From: Planctomycetota bacterium
GTDB taxonomy: Bacteria > Planctomycetota > B15-G4
Direction: 5' to 3'
Length of the DNA stretch: 64,000 nucleotides
NCBI GenBank assembly: GCA_029245865.1
Contig: JAQWOM010000004.1
Span: 62,001 to 126,000, forward strand
Made by a program: the position numbers and the translations under genes. Shown in pieces: positions 34,099 through 43,940 of this stretch (within the stretch, counting starts at the first letter, position 1; each line of letters begins with the position of its first letter). Below the pieces are notes generated by a model. That model searched no databases. It saw only the letters and a list, made by a program, of their open reading frames with translations, and was not told the DNA's origin.

Positions 34099-34665
34099 AT
34101 GACACAGGCCGTACTCCTCGCGACTGGATTGACCCTGCTGCTTGCCGCGCCCCTTCGCGCCACGCCGCCAGCGTCCACAACCGACGCTCTGTCACCGAAG
34201 GCGCCTGCCGCAGCCACAGAGGCCCCCGCGGTGGACGACAAGGACAAGGCCTCGTCCGAGAACGACCGTGCAGCCAAGCGCGCTCTGAAGAAGGCTCAGA
34301 AGGCGGAGAAGCGGGCCGCGAAGAAGGCCCAGAAGAGCGGCAAGGCCCGCAAAGGCAAGAAGGACGGCAAGAGCAAAGGCAAAAAGGACGGCAAGGCCCG
34401 CAAGAACAGGAAGAAGGACAAGGCGCCCAAGGCCAAGAAGAATCGGCGCAACCGCGACAAGGCCTCCGTCGGCCCGAAGCGCCGATCAGAAAGCCGCATG
34501 GAGCGACGCGGCTCCGATCGGTTTGAGCCCTCGCCTCGCATGCAACGCCGGGGAGGCGCTCGCGGCGACTCGGGCCGCCGTTCGATGAGCCGAGGCTCAA
34601 AGGGCCCCCGCTCTCGCAACGCCGGACCGGCTCCTCGCCGCGGCGGCGGCCCACGCCGTCGCTGA
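34099..34665 (+). CDS. Exported, extremely Lys/Arg-rich low-complexity protein
   Basis: A 188-residue protein. ATG 34099 gives a good signal peptide, MTQAVLLATGLTLLLAAP, probably cut near RATPPA. After a short acidic/Ala-rich stretch the rest is almost all Lys, Arg, Ala, Gly and Ser: histone-H1-like blocks such as KKAQKAEKRAAKKAQK and KAPKAKKNRRNR, then an Arg/Gly/Ser-rich tail ending in PRRGGGPRRR. No folded domain is expected. A longer in-frame start at 34051 exists but buries the signal. Divergent from the two-component pair, it is a candidate target. It may bind LPS, polyphosphate, nucleic acid or another polyanion outside the cytoplasm; function is unknown. Confidence 0.75.
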   Translation: MTQAVLLATGLTLLLAAPLRATPPASTTDALSPKAPAAATEAPAVDDKDKASSENDRAAKRALKKAQKAEKRAAKKAQKSGKARKGKKDGKSKGKKDGKARKNRKKDKAPKAKKNRRNRDKASVGPKRRSESRMERRGSDRFEPSPRMQRRGGARGDSGRRSMSRGSKGPRSRNAGPAPRRGGGPRRR

Positions 34666-34684
34666 GCGGCATGCCCCGCTGAGG

Positions 34685-34923
34685 GGATCGTCCGTCAGCC
34701 GGCGTGCAGGGTCACGTCGGTCCCGAAAGCATCACAGATCTCCAGCGTTGCCTGGAGATCGGGGTGGCGCACCATCACGTGACCGTCGCTGAGCAGCGTG
34801 GCTTTCCAGTCGCGACGCGGCGCGCCCACCGGCAGCATCTCGACGTGCACGACGTGTTCGCCGTAGCGCTGAAGCCAGCCTTCGAGACCGCGGACCTCCT
34901 GGATGCCGGCTGACGGACGATCC
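34685..34923. repeat. 19-bp perfect inverted repeat flanking ~200 bp
   Basis: GGATCGTCCGTCAGCCGGC at 34685-34703 and its exact reverse complement at 34905-34923 enclose 201 bp. The 489-bp gap between the basic-protein and HugZ-like genes holds this element and the hairpins at 35041-35096. Inside, the minus strand has a coding-looking stretch ending at TGA 34697-34695 (51 codons from GTG 34850, beginning HVEMLPVGAPRRDWK in content). It has high third-position GC but no good start, so I do not call it a gene. No clear target-site duplication is visible. Candidates: a small non-autonomous mobile element, an invertible switch, or a gene remnant. Confidence 0.7.
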
Positions 34924-35040
34924 TCTGCTGGGTGACCGCGTGCGTCTCTACATCAATGGAAACCTGTAGTGACTGATCAACGCGGAGAGGACTCGGGCAC
35001 CAACCCGACCTTGCCCAACTCCGCGCGCTTGCTGTGAATC

Positions 35041-35096
35041 GACTCCTCGCGGAGTCGAAACACCGGGGCCGGCGGGATTCGAAGCCCGCCGGCCCC
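35041..35096. other. Two hairpins upstream of the HugZ-like gene, one tRNA-minihelix-like
   Basis: The first hairpin is 35041-35056 (6-bp stem gactcc/ggagtc). The second has a perfect 12-bp stem (35065-35076 with 35085-35096), an 8-nt loop attcgaag, then acct. The stem length (7+5) and the TTCGAA in the loop recall an acceptor/T-arm minihelix, but there is no tRNA body on either strand. TATATT at 35112-35117 may be the -10 of the next gene. Confidence 0.5.
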
Positions 35097-35154
35097 ACCT
35101 CTCCCTTCCTGTATATTCTCTGCTGACCGCCCCGCGGTCACGAAAGGACAACCC

Positions 35155-36003
35155 ATGACGGACATTCAAAAAACAGCCGAGCAGGCCTTCGACGGCTTCG
35201 CTGCGGGATTCAAGAGCCTCGTGCTCGCCACTGTCGACGCGGAGGGCATGCCTGCAGCCAGCTACATCCCCTATGTCGAGGATGCTGCGGGATGCTTCGT
35301 GGGTTTTGTGTCCGGGCTTTCAGCCCACACTGGAAACCTCGAACAGTCAGGCCGTGCCGGTGTGTTGTTCCTCGAGGACGAAACAACGAGCCGCGAGATC
35401 TTCGCTCGTCGCCGACTGAGCTATGCGTGCGACGCGGAGATTCTGCCCCGCGAACACGCCGACTTCGACGACCTCGTCAAGCGTTTCGCAGGCCGCTTCG
35501 GCGAGATGGGTGATCGCATCACGTCCATGCCGGACTTCCGCCCCGTGCGCCTCACACCGCGAAGCGGCACCTTCATCATTGGCTTCGGTGCTGCCTTTGA
35601 CGTGCAAAACGGCAAGCTGGTTCACCAGACCGGCGGTGCAGGAGGACATGGCGGACACGGACACGGACACGGACACGGACACGGACAGACTGCCGACCAA
35701 CACGCTCACGGTGACCGGAAACCCCTCACGGCCGACGACTGCCAGGCCGCTCTAGAGCACATGAATGGCGACCACGCCGACGCGGTCCTGCTGTTGGCCC
35801 GCACTCTCCATCCCAACGCAGACCACGCAACCCTCACAGGTATTGATGCCACCGGTGCAGATCTTGCCGTGACAACCAAAAGTCAAGAGTTGAGCGCCCG
35901 TCTCCCCTTCCCCCAACCCATGGAGACGGCGGCCGATTTACACACGGTCTTCCGGGAGTTGGTGGTCTCCGCACGCGGCGTTGCTGACACAGCAAGCAGC
36001 TAA
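35155..36003 (+). CDS. HugZ-like haem-binding/degrading protein with His-rich linker
   Basis: A 282-residue cytosolic protein. Residues ~1-160 form a pyridoxamine-oxidase-type split barrel (LVLATVDAEGMPAASYIPYV ... VGFVSGLSAHTGNL). Residues ~195-275 match the DUF2470 domain (ALEHMNGDHADAVLLLAR). This is the two-domain layout of HugZ-type haem oxygenases, where a C-terminal His ligates haem. The linker contains a Gly-His run (HGHGHGHGHG) encoded by a GGACAC microsatellite; it could bind metal or haem. ATG 35155 has AAAGGA upstream at good spacing, and TATATT 43 bp upstream is a possible -10. The gene stands alone, followed by tRNA-Glu on the other strand. Confidence 0.87.
   Translation: MTDIQKTAEQAFDGFAAGFKSLVLATVDAEGMPAASYIPYVEDAAGCFVGFVSGLSAHTGNLEQSGRAGVLFLEDETTSREIFARRRLSYACDAEILPREHADFDDLVKRFAGRFGEMGDRITSMPDFRPVRLTPRSGTFIIGFGAAFDVQNGKLVHQTGGAGGHGGHGHGHGHGHGQTADQHAHGDRKPLTADDCQAALEHMNGDHADAVLLLARTLHPNADHATLTGIDATGADLAVTTKSQELSARLPFPQPMETAADLHTVFRELVVSARGVADTASS
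35653..35688 (+). repeat. (GGACAC)n microsatellite encoding Gly-His repeats
   Basis: Five perfect GGACAC copies (35653-35682) plus a sixth with one change. Because the unit is 6 bp, copy-number change adds or removes Gly-His pairs without a frameshift in the HugZ-like protein. Confidence 0.85.
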
Positions 36004-36073
36004 ACGAAGAGTGCTGCGAACAAGCGGCCCATCGATCCGAACGACGTGCCCGCAAGAGCAGGGGAAGAAACGA

Positions 36074-36151
36074 TGGTGACCCCAACGGGATTCGAACCCG
36101 TGTTGCCAGGATGAAAACCTGGTGTCCTAGACCTGGCTAGACGATGGGGCC
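36074..36151 (-). tRNA. tRNA-Glu (anticodon TTC)
   Basis: On the minus strand the acceptor GGCCCCA pairs with TGGGGTC (one G-U). The anticodon stem CCAGG/CCTGG encloses loop TTTTCAT, giving anticodon TTC. The T-arm is CGGGTTCGAATCCCG. The discriminator A is followed by an encoded CCA (36076-36074). Confidence 0.96.
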
Positions 36152-36273
36152 AACCCGCCGCGCACCCGAAGGCAGCCCGACGAAGGCGGGGATGATAAGG
36201 AAACCGCCCCGCCGGCTCACCCCCCTGGGCGGAAGTTGGCCTTTTGCGAGACACGAAGGGCTCTCAGCCGCCG

Positions 36274-37029
36274 TCAGACCTCGGCAATCAGCACCGGAGC
36301 AAAATCGATGAAGTCGCAGGCCGTCAGGTGGTAGGTGACACCCCGCGCCTCGCCTCCGATCTCGCCCCGTCGTGCCGGATCCAGGGAATGGAGGTGGCCA
36401 AAAACCACGTGTTCCACCCCTGCTTTCTCGAACATCGCGGTCAATTCGCTGGCCTCGCAGCCCGGAGAGACCGGCGGGTAGTGCGTCACAGCGATACGCA
36501 GCGGGGCGCTCTTGTCGAGATCCGCCAGTGCTCGTTCGAGCCGCCCCACCTGCCGGCGATAAATCTTGAGCGTCGCCGCCTCCTGCTCCGGAGGCATCTC
36601 CGGAGAGATGGGCGCGCCCTGCCACTGGATGAGATCGTGATAAGAGATGCTGGGTGTGTCCCAGAGCCGCGTGCCCCCCACGGCCACGTCGCCAACCCGG
36701 AGCGCGTCGCCACTCACCGCCAGAATTCCCTCGGGCAACGCCGCGCGCACCTTGGCCGCGCTCGCCCACCAGTAGTCGTGGTTGCCTTCGAGCAGCACCT
36801 TGGTCCCCGGACGTGCCGCCAGCCACGCGAGATCGGGCGCCGCCTGTTCCAGGTTGCGAGCCCAGGAGATGTCGCCCGGCACGAGCACCAGATCGTCATC
36901 CGAGACCCGTTCGTCCCAGGCCGCCGCCATTTTCCCTGGATGGTTCACCCACTGAGGACCAAAGCGGTCCATCAGCTTGTCGGGCGTGCCGAACGACAGA
37001 TGGGGATCGGAAAGGGCGAAGACGCGCAT
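36274..37029 (-). CDS. Calcineurin-like metallophosphoesterase
   Basis: A 251-residue cytosolic phosphoesterase. The di-metal site is complete: SDPHLSFG (residues 7-14), PGDISWARN, LEGNHDYWW, VTHYPPV and FGHLHSLD. No signal peptide. The best match in layout is the group of stand-alone bacterial calcineurin-like phosphohydrolases; the substrate cannot be predicted. TAGGGT lies 9 nt before ATG 37029. It is divergent from the DUF255 lipoprotein gene across 73 bp. Confidence 0.9.
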   Translation of the reverse strand: MRVFALSDPHLSFGTPDKLMDRFGPQWVNHPGKMAAAWDERVSDDDLVLVPGDISWARNLEQAAPDLAWLAARPGTKVLLEGNHDYWWASAAKVRAALPEGILAVSGDALRVGDVAVGGTRLWDTPSISYHDLIQWQGAPISPEMPPEQEAATLKIYRRQVGRLERALADLDKSAPLRIAVTHYPPVSPGCEASELTAMFEKAGVEHVVFGHLHSLDPARRGEIGGEARGVTYHLTACDFIDFAPVLIAEV

Positions 37030-37089
37030 GGCAAGGCGACCCTAGCCATTGGAAGAAGGGATCACCACCGGGTGAAGGGCAACGACTGC

Positions 37090-37095
37090 TAGAGT
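37090..37095 (+). promoter_or_regulatory. TAGAGT -10-like box, 7 nt before ATG
   Basis: TAGAGT is followed by TTTCCCCC-type pyrimidines totalling seven bases, then ATG 37103. No Shine-Dalgarno can fit, so a leaderless transcript is likely. Same geometry as 784, 10359 and 17077. Confidence 0.4.
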
Positions 37096-37102
37096 TTCCC
37101 CC

Positions 37103-39418
<2,316 letters not shown>

Positions 39419-39548
39419 GAAGACCCTCCGTGGAACGCTCGGAGGCAGCAATTGGGGCGCTCGGCGCGACGTTTCGAAAAAAAGAATCCCAACCCAGATA
39501 AATGACAATTCGTTGAGCATCTAAGCCACAGATGCCGAAAACAGCACT

Positions 39549-39776
39549 TAAAATATAGTTTTACGGGTGCCTCGAAAGTTTTCCGAAGATTTTTCCGACG
39601 TCAAAAGGGTCCAGATGGTGCATACCTTCTGTGGGAGAGCGACCCAAAAGGGAGGGGAAAGCTCATCCATGATGGGCCTGGCAAGGAGGAGACCCCTTGG
39701 GCCCGACATTCTGGGGGGAATGCGGGGAACGCTCCCAGCTCGCCGACCCGATACGGCGAGCTGGGAGGTTCTTTTT
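39549..39776 (+). ncRNA. Structured leader or small RNA upstream of the GH18 gene
   Basis: The 495-bp gap before the GH18 gene holds no coding frame with support. An AT-rich stretch (TTAAAATATAGTTTTA, 39548-39563) could be a promoter. After it come a hairpin around gggtc...gaccc (39608-39645), a 7-bp hairpin GCTCATC/GATGGGC (39661-39677), a GGGCC/GGCCC hairpin (about 39675-39704) and a strong terminator. I matched no known riboswitch class by eye. Either a cis-acting attenuator or a separate ~200-nt sRNA is possible. Confidence 0.4.
39732..39776 (+). terminator. Strong intrinsic terminator
   Basis: A 14-bp perfect stem (39732-39745 with 39754-39767), 8-nt loop acccgata, then gttcttttt. It lies 138 bp before the GH18 start codon, so it either ends an upstream RNA or attenuates the GH18 transcript. 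A second, weaker hairpin (AACGC-GAAA-GCGTT, then TCTTT) is at about 39818-39836. Confidence 0.85.
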
Positions 39777-39913
39777 CAGGAGGCCCCCCCAGTGAGGGCC
39801 CCCAGGTGCCGATGGGAACGCGAAAGCGTTTCTTTCCCCCGAAGTCCCGTGCGATCTGGCTGGCGTTTGCCCCTCTCCGGTTTGCCGCTCTTGCCCCCTC
39901 CGGAGTCCCCACG

Positions 39914-41686
39914 ATGCCGCTGAGACAGCTCATGAGAACCCTCCTCCTGACCTCCACCCTGCTCGGCCTGATGCTCCCGTCGGCCGCCTCTGCCCAGGGA
40001 GCCGACACCGTCTCTCTGTCGTTCAGCGCCCCCTCCACCTGGACCACAGGCTTCCAGGGCGAGTTGATCCTCACGAACAACGCCTCCTGGACCATTCCTG
40101 ACTGGACGCTGAGCTTCGATCTCCCCCACACCATCACCTCGATCTGGGACGCCAGCATCGCATCGCACACAGGCACCCAGTACAGCCTGAAAGCGGTCCA
40201 GGAGAGCTGGGAAGACGGAGACCTCTCGCCCGGCGAATCCAAGACCATCGGCTTCGTGGCCAGCACCTCGGGCAGCATCTCCCTGCCGATCACCGGAACT
40301 CTGAACGGGGCTCCGGTGCTGATGAACGGCACCTCACCCGCACCAGCCCCGCCCGAACCCGTCCCCGCACCTCACTGGCCGGCGCGTGTCTTCGCTCCTT
40401 ACGTCGATGCCACCGGTTGGCCGCCTTTTGACTACGTCACCACCATGCAAGACCAGGGCGTGCGCTTCTTCAACCTGGCCTTCGTGGTGGCCGCCTCTGC
40501 GACTGACGGGACGCCCTCCTGGGGTGGGTACTACGACGTCTCCTCGGGCTATCTTCTCGGCGAGGTGAATCAGATCCGTGCGCTCGGGGGCGACGTCATG
40601 GTGTCTTTCGGCGGAGCGGCGGGAACCGAACTGGCCGGCGCTCATAGCTCCGTGGCTTCGCTGCAGGCCGCTTATCAGAGTGTGATCGACACCTATCAAC
40701 TGACCCACATCGACTTCGACATCGAAGGCTCTTGGGTCGCACACCCCCCGTCTATCCAGAGGCGTTCGGAAGCCATTGCCGGCCTCCAGGCCGCAGCGGT
40801 TGCTTCCGGCAACGCGCTCGACATCTGGTACACGCTGCCCGTGCTTCCCACCGGATTGACGCCAGACGGAATCAACGTCGTGCAATCGGCGATCACTGAA
40901 GGCGTCAGCTTGAGCGGCGTCAACATCATGACCATGGACTACGGCCCGTTTGCCGCGCCCAATCCCGCGGGACAGATGGGCAGCTATGCCATCCAGGCAG
41001 CGACCTCACTCTTCAACCAACTCACGGCCCTCTATGCACAAAATGGCCTCGTGAAGAGCTCAGAAGAAATCTGGGCCATGGTCGGCCTCACACCGATGAT
41101 CGGGCAGAACGATGTCCTCGGCGAAATCTTCCTCCCGAGTGACGCGACCCAGGTGCTGGCCTTTGCCCGCGAGCAGAAGATCGGGTTCCTCTCGTTCTGG
41201 TCCGCGACCCGCGACCTCCAGTGCCCGGAAGGCGTCTCGACCTCGGCCAGTGCCACCTGCAGCGGCATCCTGCAGTCACCGTTTGAGTTCACCCAGATCT
41301 TCCTGCCGTTTAGCAACGTCGACTGGACCGACCTGGGCCAGGCACTGGCAGGCGCCCACGGCCAGCCAACGCTTGTCGCCAACGGCACCTTGATGAACAA
41401 CTCACCACTCGTGATGTCGCTCTCGAAGGCAGCCCCTTCGAGCTTCTTGTGGATCGTCGGCGGTGCGAGCCAGGCCAACTGGCCCACAGCGGGCGGCATC
41501 CTCGTGCCAGCCCCCGACGTCCTCCTGGGTGCCCTCACGACACCTCTCGGCGAGATGAGCTACGGCCTCATGTGGCCGGACAACGTACCCGCAGGATTCA
41601 CGGTGTACCTGCAATGTTTCGTGCAAGACCCGACCGGCCCACAGAACTTCTCGATCTCGAACGCCGTCCTCGGGGTCGTCCCCTAA
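39914..41686 (+). CDS. Secreted GH18 (chitinase-like) enzyme with CBM2-like and C-terminal domains
   Basis: A 590-residue protein from ATG 39914 (ATG 39932 also possible). Signal peptide: RTLLLTSTLLGLMLPSAASA. Residues ~29-130 resemble a family 2 carbohydrate-binding module (VSLSFSAPSTWTTGFQGELIL, then a second block LSPGESKTIGF). After a Pro-rich linker comes a GH18 barrel (about 155-470) with catalytic motif HIDFDIEG, near 265-272, and VMVSFGGAAG. The final ~107 residues resemble the C-terminus of the sulfatase at 28819. Substrate could be chitin or another GlcNAc polymer; the DxxDxE-type motif is reduced to DFDIE. Expression may be controlled by the structured leader upstream. Confidence 0.87.
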   Translation: MPLRQLMRTLLLTSTLLGLMLPSAASAQGADTVSLSFSAPSTWTTGFQGELILTNNASWTIPDWTLSFDLPHTITSIWDASIASHTGTQYSLKAVQESWEDGDLSPGESKTIGFVASTSGSISLPITGTLNGAPVLMNGTSPAPAPPEPVPAPHWPARVFAPYVDATGWPPFDYVTTMQDQGVRFFNLAFVVAASATDGTPSWGGYYDVSSGYLLGEVNQIRALGGDVMVSFGGAAGTELAGAHSSVASLQAAYQSVIDTYQLTHIDFDIEGSWVAHPPSIQRRSEAIAGLQAAAVASGNALDIWYTLPVLPTGLTPDGINVVQSAITEGVSLSGVNIMTMDYGPFAAPNPAGQMGSYAIQAATSLFNQLTALYAQNGLVKSSEEIWAMVGLTPMIGQNDVLGEIFLPSDATQVLAFAREQKIGFLSFWSATRDLQCPEGVSTSASATCSGILQSPFEFTQIFLPFSNVDWTDLGQALAGAHGQPTLVANGTLMNNSPLVMSLSKAAPSSFLWIVGGASQANWPTAGGILVPAPDVLLGALTTPLGEMSYGLMWPDNVPAGFTVYLQCFVQDPTGPQNFSISNAVLGVVP

Positions 41687-41709
41687 TCAAGGAAAGCACG
41701 CACAAGAAA

Positions 41710-41785
41710 TGGTGGGGGCGGTGGGACTCGAACCCACGGCTCACGGCTTAAAAGGCCGTTACTCTACCGACTGAGTTACACCCCC
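41710..41785 (-). tRNA. tRNA-Lys (anticodon TTT)
   Basis: On the minus strand the acceptor GGGGGTG pairs with CGCCCCC (one T-G). The anticodon stem ACGGC/GCCGT encloses loop CTTTTAA, anticodon TTT. The T-arm is GTGGGTTCGAGTCCCAC. Discriminator A and encoded CCA follow (to 41710). Confidence 0.96.
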
Positions 41786-41826
41786 ACGCTTCTTGAACGT
41801 CACATGTGCTGCTGCAGCGAGTGCAC

Positions 41827-41870
41827 GAGAGGCACTTCCGAGCGCAAGGCTCCGAAGCGCTCGACCTCTC
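41827..41870 (-). other. Nested hairpin just after frr
   Basis: GAGAGG/CCTCTC (outer) and GAGCGC/GCGCTC (inner) form a nested stem immediately downstream of the frr stop codon at 41873. No U-run follows, so it may act in Rho-dependent termination or 3'-end protection of the rpsB-tsf-pyrH-frr mRNA. Confidence 0.35.
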
Positions 41871-41872
41871 AC

Positions 41873-42433
41873 TCAACTCTCTTGAATCTCCTTCGTGCGC
41901 GCTGCGGCGATCTGGTCGATCTCGCTTTCCATTGACTTCACAAGCTTCTGGATCTCGTCCTTGAGATCGCGTTCCAGATCTTCCGAGAGTTCGCTGGCCT
42001 TTCGCGCCGTTTCAGCTGCCTTGTTCTGATCGCGACGAATGTTGCGCACGACAACGCGTGCCTGCTCAGCGAGTTCCTTCACTCGTCCGGTCATCTTGTC
42101 GCGCTGCTCCTGACTCATCATGGGAACCGCCAGCCGCACGACCTTGCCGTCTGTCTCCGGCATGATGCCGATGTCGCCCTTCAAGATGCCCTTCTCGATG
42201 GCCGTGCACATGGACGGGTCGAAGGGTTTCACGAGCAACGTGCGCGGCTCGGGGACGCTGATGGAGGCAAGCTGGTTGAGTGGCATCGGACTGCCATAGG
42301 CGTCCACGCGGATATTTTCTACCAACGCAGGGGACACGCGGCCGGTCCGCAGGCCGTTGAGGCTCTCCCTGAAGAACTCGACGCCCTTCTCCATCTTGTC
42401 CCGGCTCTCACTCAGAATCTGATCGCTGTTCAT
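41873..42433 (-). CDS. frr: Ribosome recycling factor
   Basis: A 186-residue protein, the usual length. It splits post-termination ribosomes with EF-G. Family blocks visible: LNGLRTGRVSPALVENIRVDAYG, PLNQLASISVPEPRTLLVKPFD and RDKMTGRVKELAEQARVVVRNIRRD. An open frame runs upstream to 42496, but ATG 42433 matches homologues and has CGGAGAG upstream at 9-nt spacing. It is the last gene of rpsB-tsf-pyrH-frr, in the conserved order. The 178 bp separating it from pyrH holds no gene. Confidence 0.97.
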   Translation of the reverse strand: MNSDQILSESRDKMEKGVEFFRESLNGLRTGRVSPALVENIRVDAYGSPMPLNQLASISVPEPRTLLVKPFDPSMCTAIEKGILKGDIGIMPETDGKVVRLAVPMMSQEQRDKMTGRVKELAEQARVVVRNIRRDQNKAAETARKASELSEDLERDLKDEIQKLVKSMESEIDQIAAARTKEIQES

Positions 42434-42611
42434 GGGTCTAAACTCTCCGGCGCTCTCACTGGCGACTACGGGCTCTCTGTGAGCCACAACGGGCACGCGC
42501 CCTGAGGATAACGCCCTGGCTCACCTCGAGTCACTGCTCTCTGCGCGAGATCGTGCGTCTTCATCGTCTTCATGAGGACCAGGCTCAAACTCGCCCCCCT
42601 GGGATCCACTG

Positions 42612-43322
42612 TCAGTCCGCGGTCACCAGCGTCCCGATCGACTCGCCATCCACCACGCGCTTCAGATTGCCCGCCGTGAGGACATCGAACACCTTGATCG
42701 GCAGCCCATTGTCCAGGCACATCGTGATGGCCGTGAGATCCATGACCTTCAGGTCCTGGTCGATCACCTCGCGGAAGGTGAGCGCCTCATACCGCTGGGC
42801 ATCTGGGTTTTGCGCGGGATCGCTGTCGTAGACGCCATCCACCTTGGTGGCCTTCAACATGATGTCGCAGCCCAGTTCAGACGCCCGCAGCGCAGCCGCC
42901 GTGTCCGTGGTGAAGAAGGGGTTTCCCGTGCCGCCCGCCAGAACAATGACACGCCCCTTGTCCTGGTGGCGCAACGCGCGGCGGCGGATAAACGGCTCGC
43001 AAATCTGGTGCGCCGAGACTGCTGAGAGCAAGCGAGCTTCTTGGCCGTTGCGCTCCAGGCCATCCATCAGCGCCAAGCCATTGATCATGGTGGCGAGCAT
43101 GCCCATCTGATCAGCGGCGGCACGGACCGACACGGTCCCGAGGACTTCTGAACCCCGCAAGATGTTGCCACCGCCGACGACAATGGCGAGGCGACAGCCA
43201 CTCTTGGCCACTTCCCGGATCTGGGCCGAGATGGTGTCGATGGCCTTGGCGTCCAAGGAGCCATCAGCCCCTCCACCGAGAGCCTCTCCACTCAGCTTGA
43301 GGAGAACGCTCTTGTAGTGCAC
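42612..43322 (-). CDS. pyrH: UMP kinase
   Basis: A 236-residue hexameric kinase that phosphorylates UMP to UDP. Start GTG 43322 gives MHYKSVLLKLSGEALGG, the N-terminal ATP-binding block of the amino-acid-kinase family. GGGNILRG, AADQMGMLATMINGLAL and GTGNPFFTTDTAAALRA are also conserved. It follows tsf by 7 bp, with no clear Shine-Dalgarno, so translation is probably coupled to tsf. Confidence 0.97.
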   Translation of the reverse strand: MHYKSVLLKLSGEALGGGADGSLDAKAIDTISAQIREVAKSGCRLAIVVGGGNILRGSEVLGTVSVRAAADQMGMLATMINGLALMDGLERNGQEARLLSAVSAHQICEPFIRRRALRHQDKGRVIVLAGGTGNPFFTTDTAAALRASELGCDIMLKATKVDGVYDSDPAQNPDAQRYEALTFREVIDQDLKVMDLTAITMCLDNGLPIKVFDVLTAGNLKRVVDGESIGTLVTAD

Positions 43323-43329
43323 GGGGAAA

Positions 43330-43929
43330 CTAGGCTCCGATTTCGAAACGAGCGAAACGGTGAATCTGAATATTTTCGCCCAACTTACCGACTGTCTCTG
43401 CTCGAACCTGCTCGATCGTCTTCTTGTCGTCCTTCACGAAGGCTTGCTCGAGCAGGCATTGCTCGGCGTAGAACTTCGACATCCGCCCCTCGAGCATCTT
43501 CTCCTGGATCTCGGCGGGCTTGCTCTGGTCGATCTGCTCGGAGAGGAACGCGCGCTCTTTTTCAGCCAAAGCAGAGTCCACGTCTTCGCGCCGCACACAC
43601 GAAGGCTTCATGGAAGCAATGTGCATGGACACGTCCTGGCAAAACGCCTTGAAGTCGTCAGTCGCTGCGACAAAGTCGGTTTCGCAGTTCACCTCGAGCA
43701 GCACCCCCACTTTGTTGTTGTGATGGATGTACGAGAACACGAGGCCCTCGGTTGCTTCGCGACCAGCCTTCTTCGCGGCCTTCGCAATACCCTTCTTCCG
43801 CAACCACTCAACGGCTTGATCGGCGTCTCCGCCGCACTCGGTGAGCGCCTTCTTGCAGTCCATCATCGGGGCGCCAGACATCTGGCGCAGGTCGCGGACC
43901 TGGGCCGCGCTAATCGTCGTGGTCATCAT
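43330..43929 (-). CDS. tsf: Elongation factor Ts
   Basis: A 199-residue guanine-nucleotide exchange factor for EF-Tu. The N-terminal UBA-like domain includes VRDLRQMSGAPMMDCKKAL, and the core has VLLEVNCETDFVAATDDF, the family signature. It is short relative to the E. coli protein (283 aa), as in cyanobacteria and Thermus-type forms with one core subdomain. ATG 43929 (or 43926) has AAGAGAG upstream. It follows rpsB by 11 bp. Confidence 0.97.
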   Translation of the reverse strand: MMTTTISAAQVRDLRQMSGAPMMDCKKALTECGGDADQAVEWLRKKGIAKAAKKAGREATEGLVFSYIHHNNKVGVLLEVNCETDFVAATDDFKAFCQDVSMHIASMKPSCVRREDVDSALAEKERAFLSEQIDQSKPAEIQEKMLEGRMSKFYAEQCLLEQAFVKDDKKTIEQVRAETVGKLGENIQIHRFARFEIGA

Positions 43930-43940
43930 GCTCTCTTGAG

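Noticed and set aside
34704..34913. A 69-codon plus-strand frame in the inverted-repeat segment
   Set aside because: The minus strand of the same segment has the better codon pattern, and the plus frame has no homology-like features; neither is called as a gene.
35065..35100. A possible tRNA (including tRNA-Sec) 3' half
   Set aside because: No matching 5' acceptor strand lies 75-95 nt away on either strand, and the perfect hairpin has an 8-nt loop; no anticodon arm can be drawn.
39425..39445. CCTCCG/CGGAGG hairpin after the DUF255 gene as a terminator
   Set aside because: Only 6 bp with a 9-nt loop and no U-run follows.
41449..41751. An open frame ending in WWGRWDSNPRLTA
   Set aside because: That peptide pattern arises by translating the antisense strand of a tRNA; it overlaps GH18 and tRNA-Lys.
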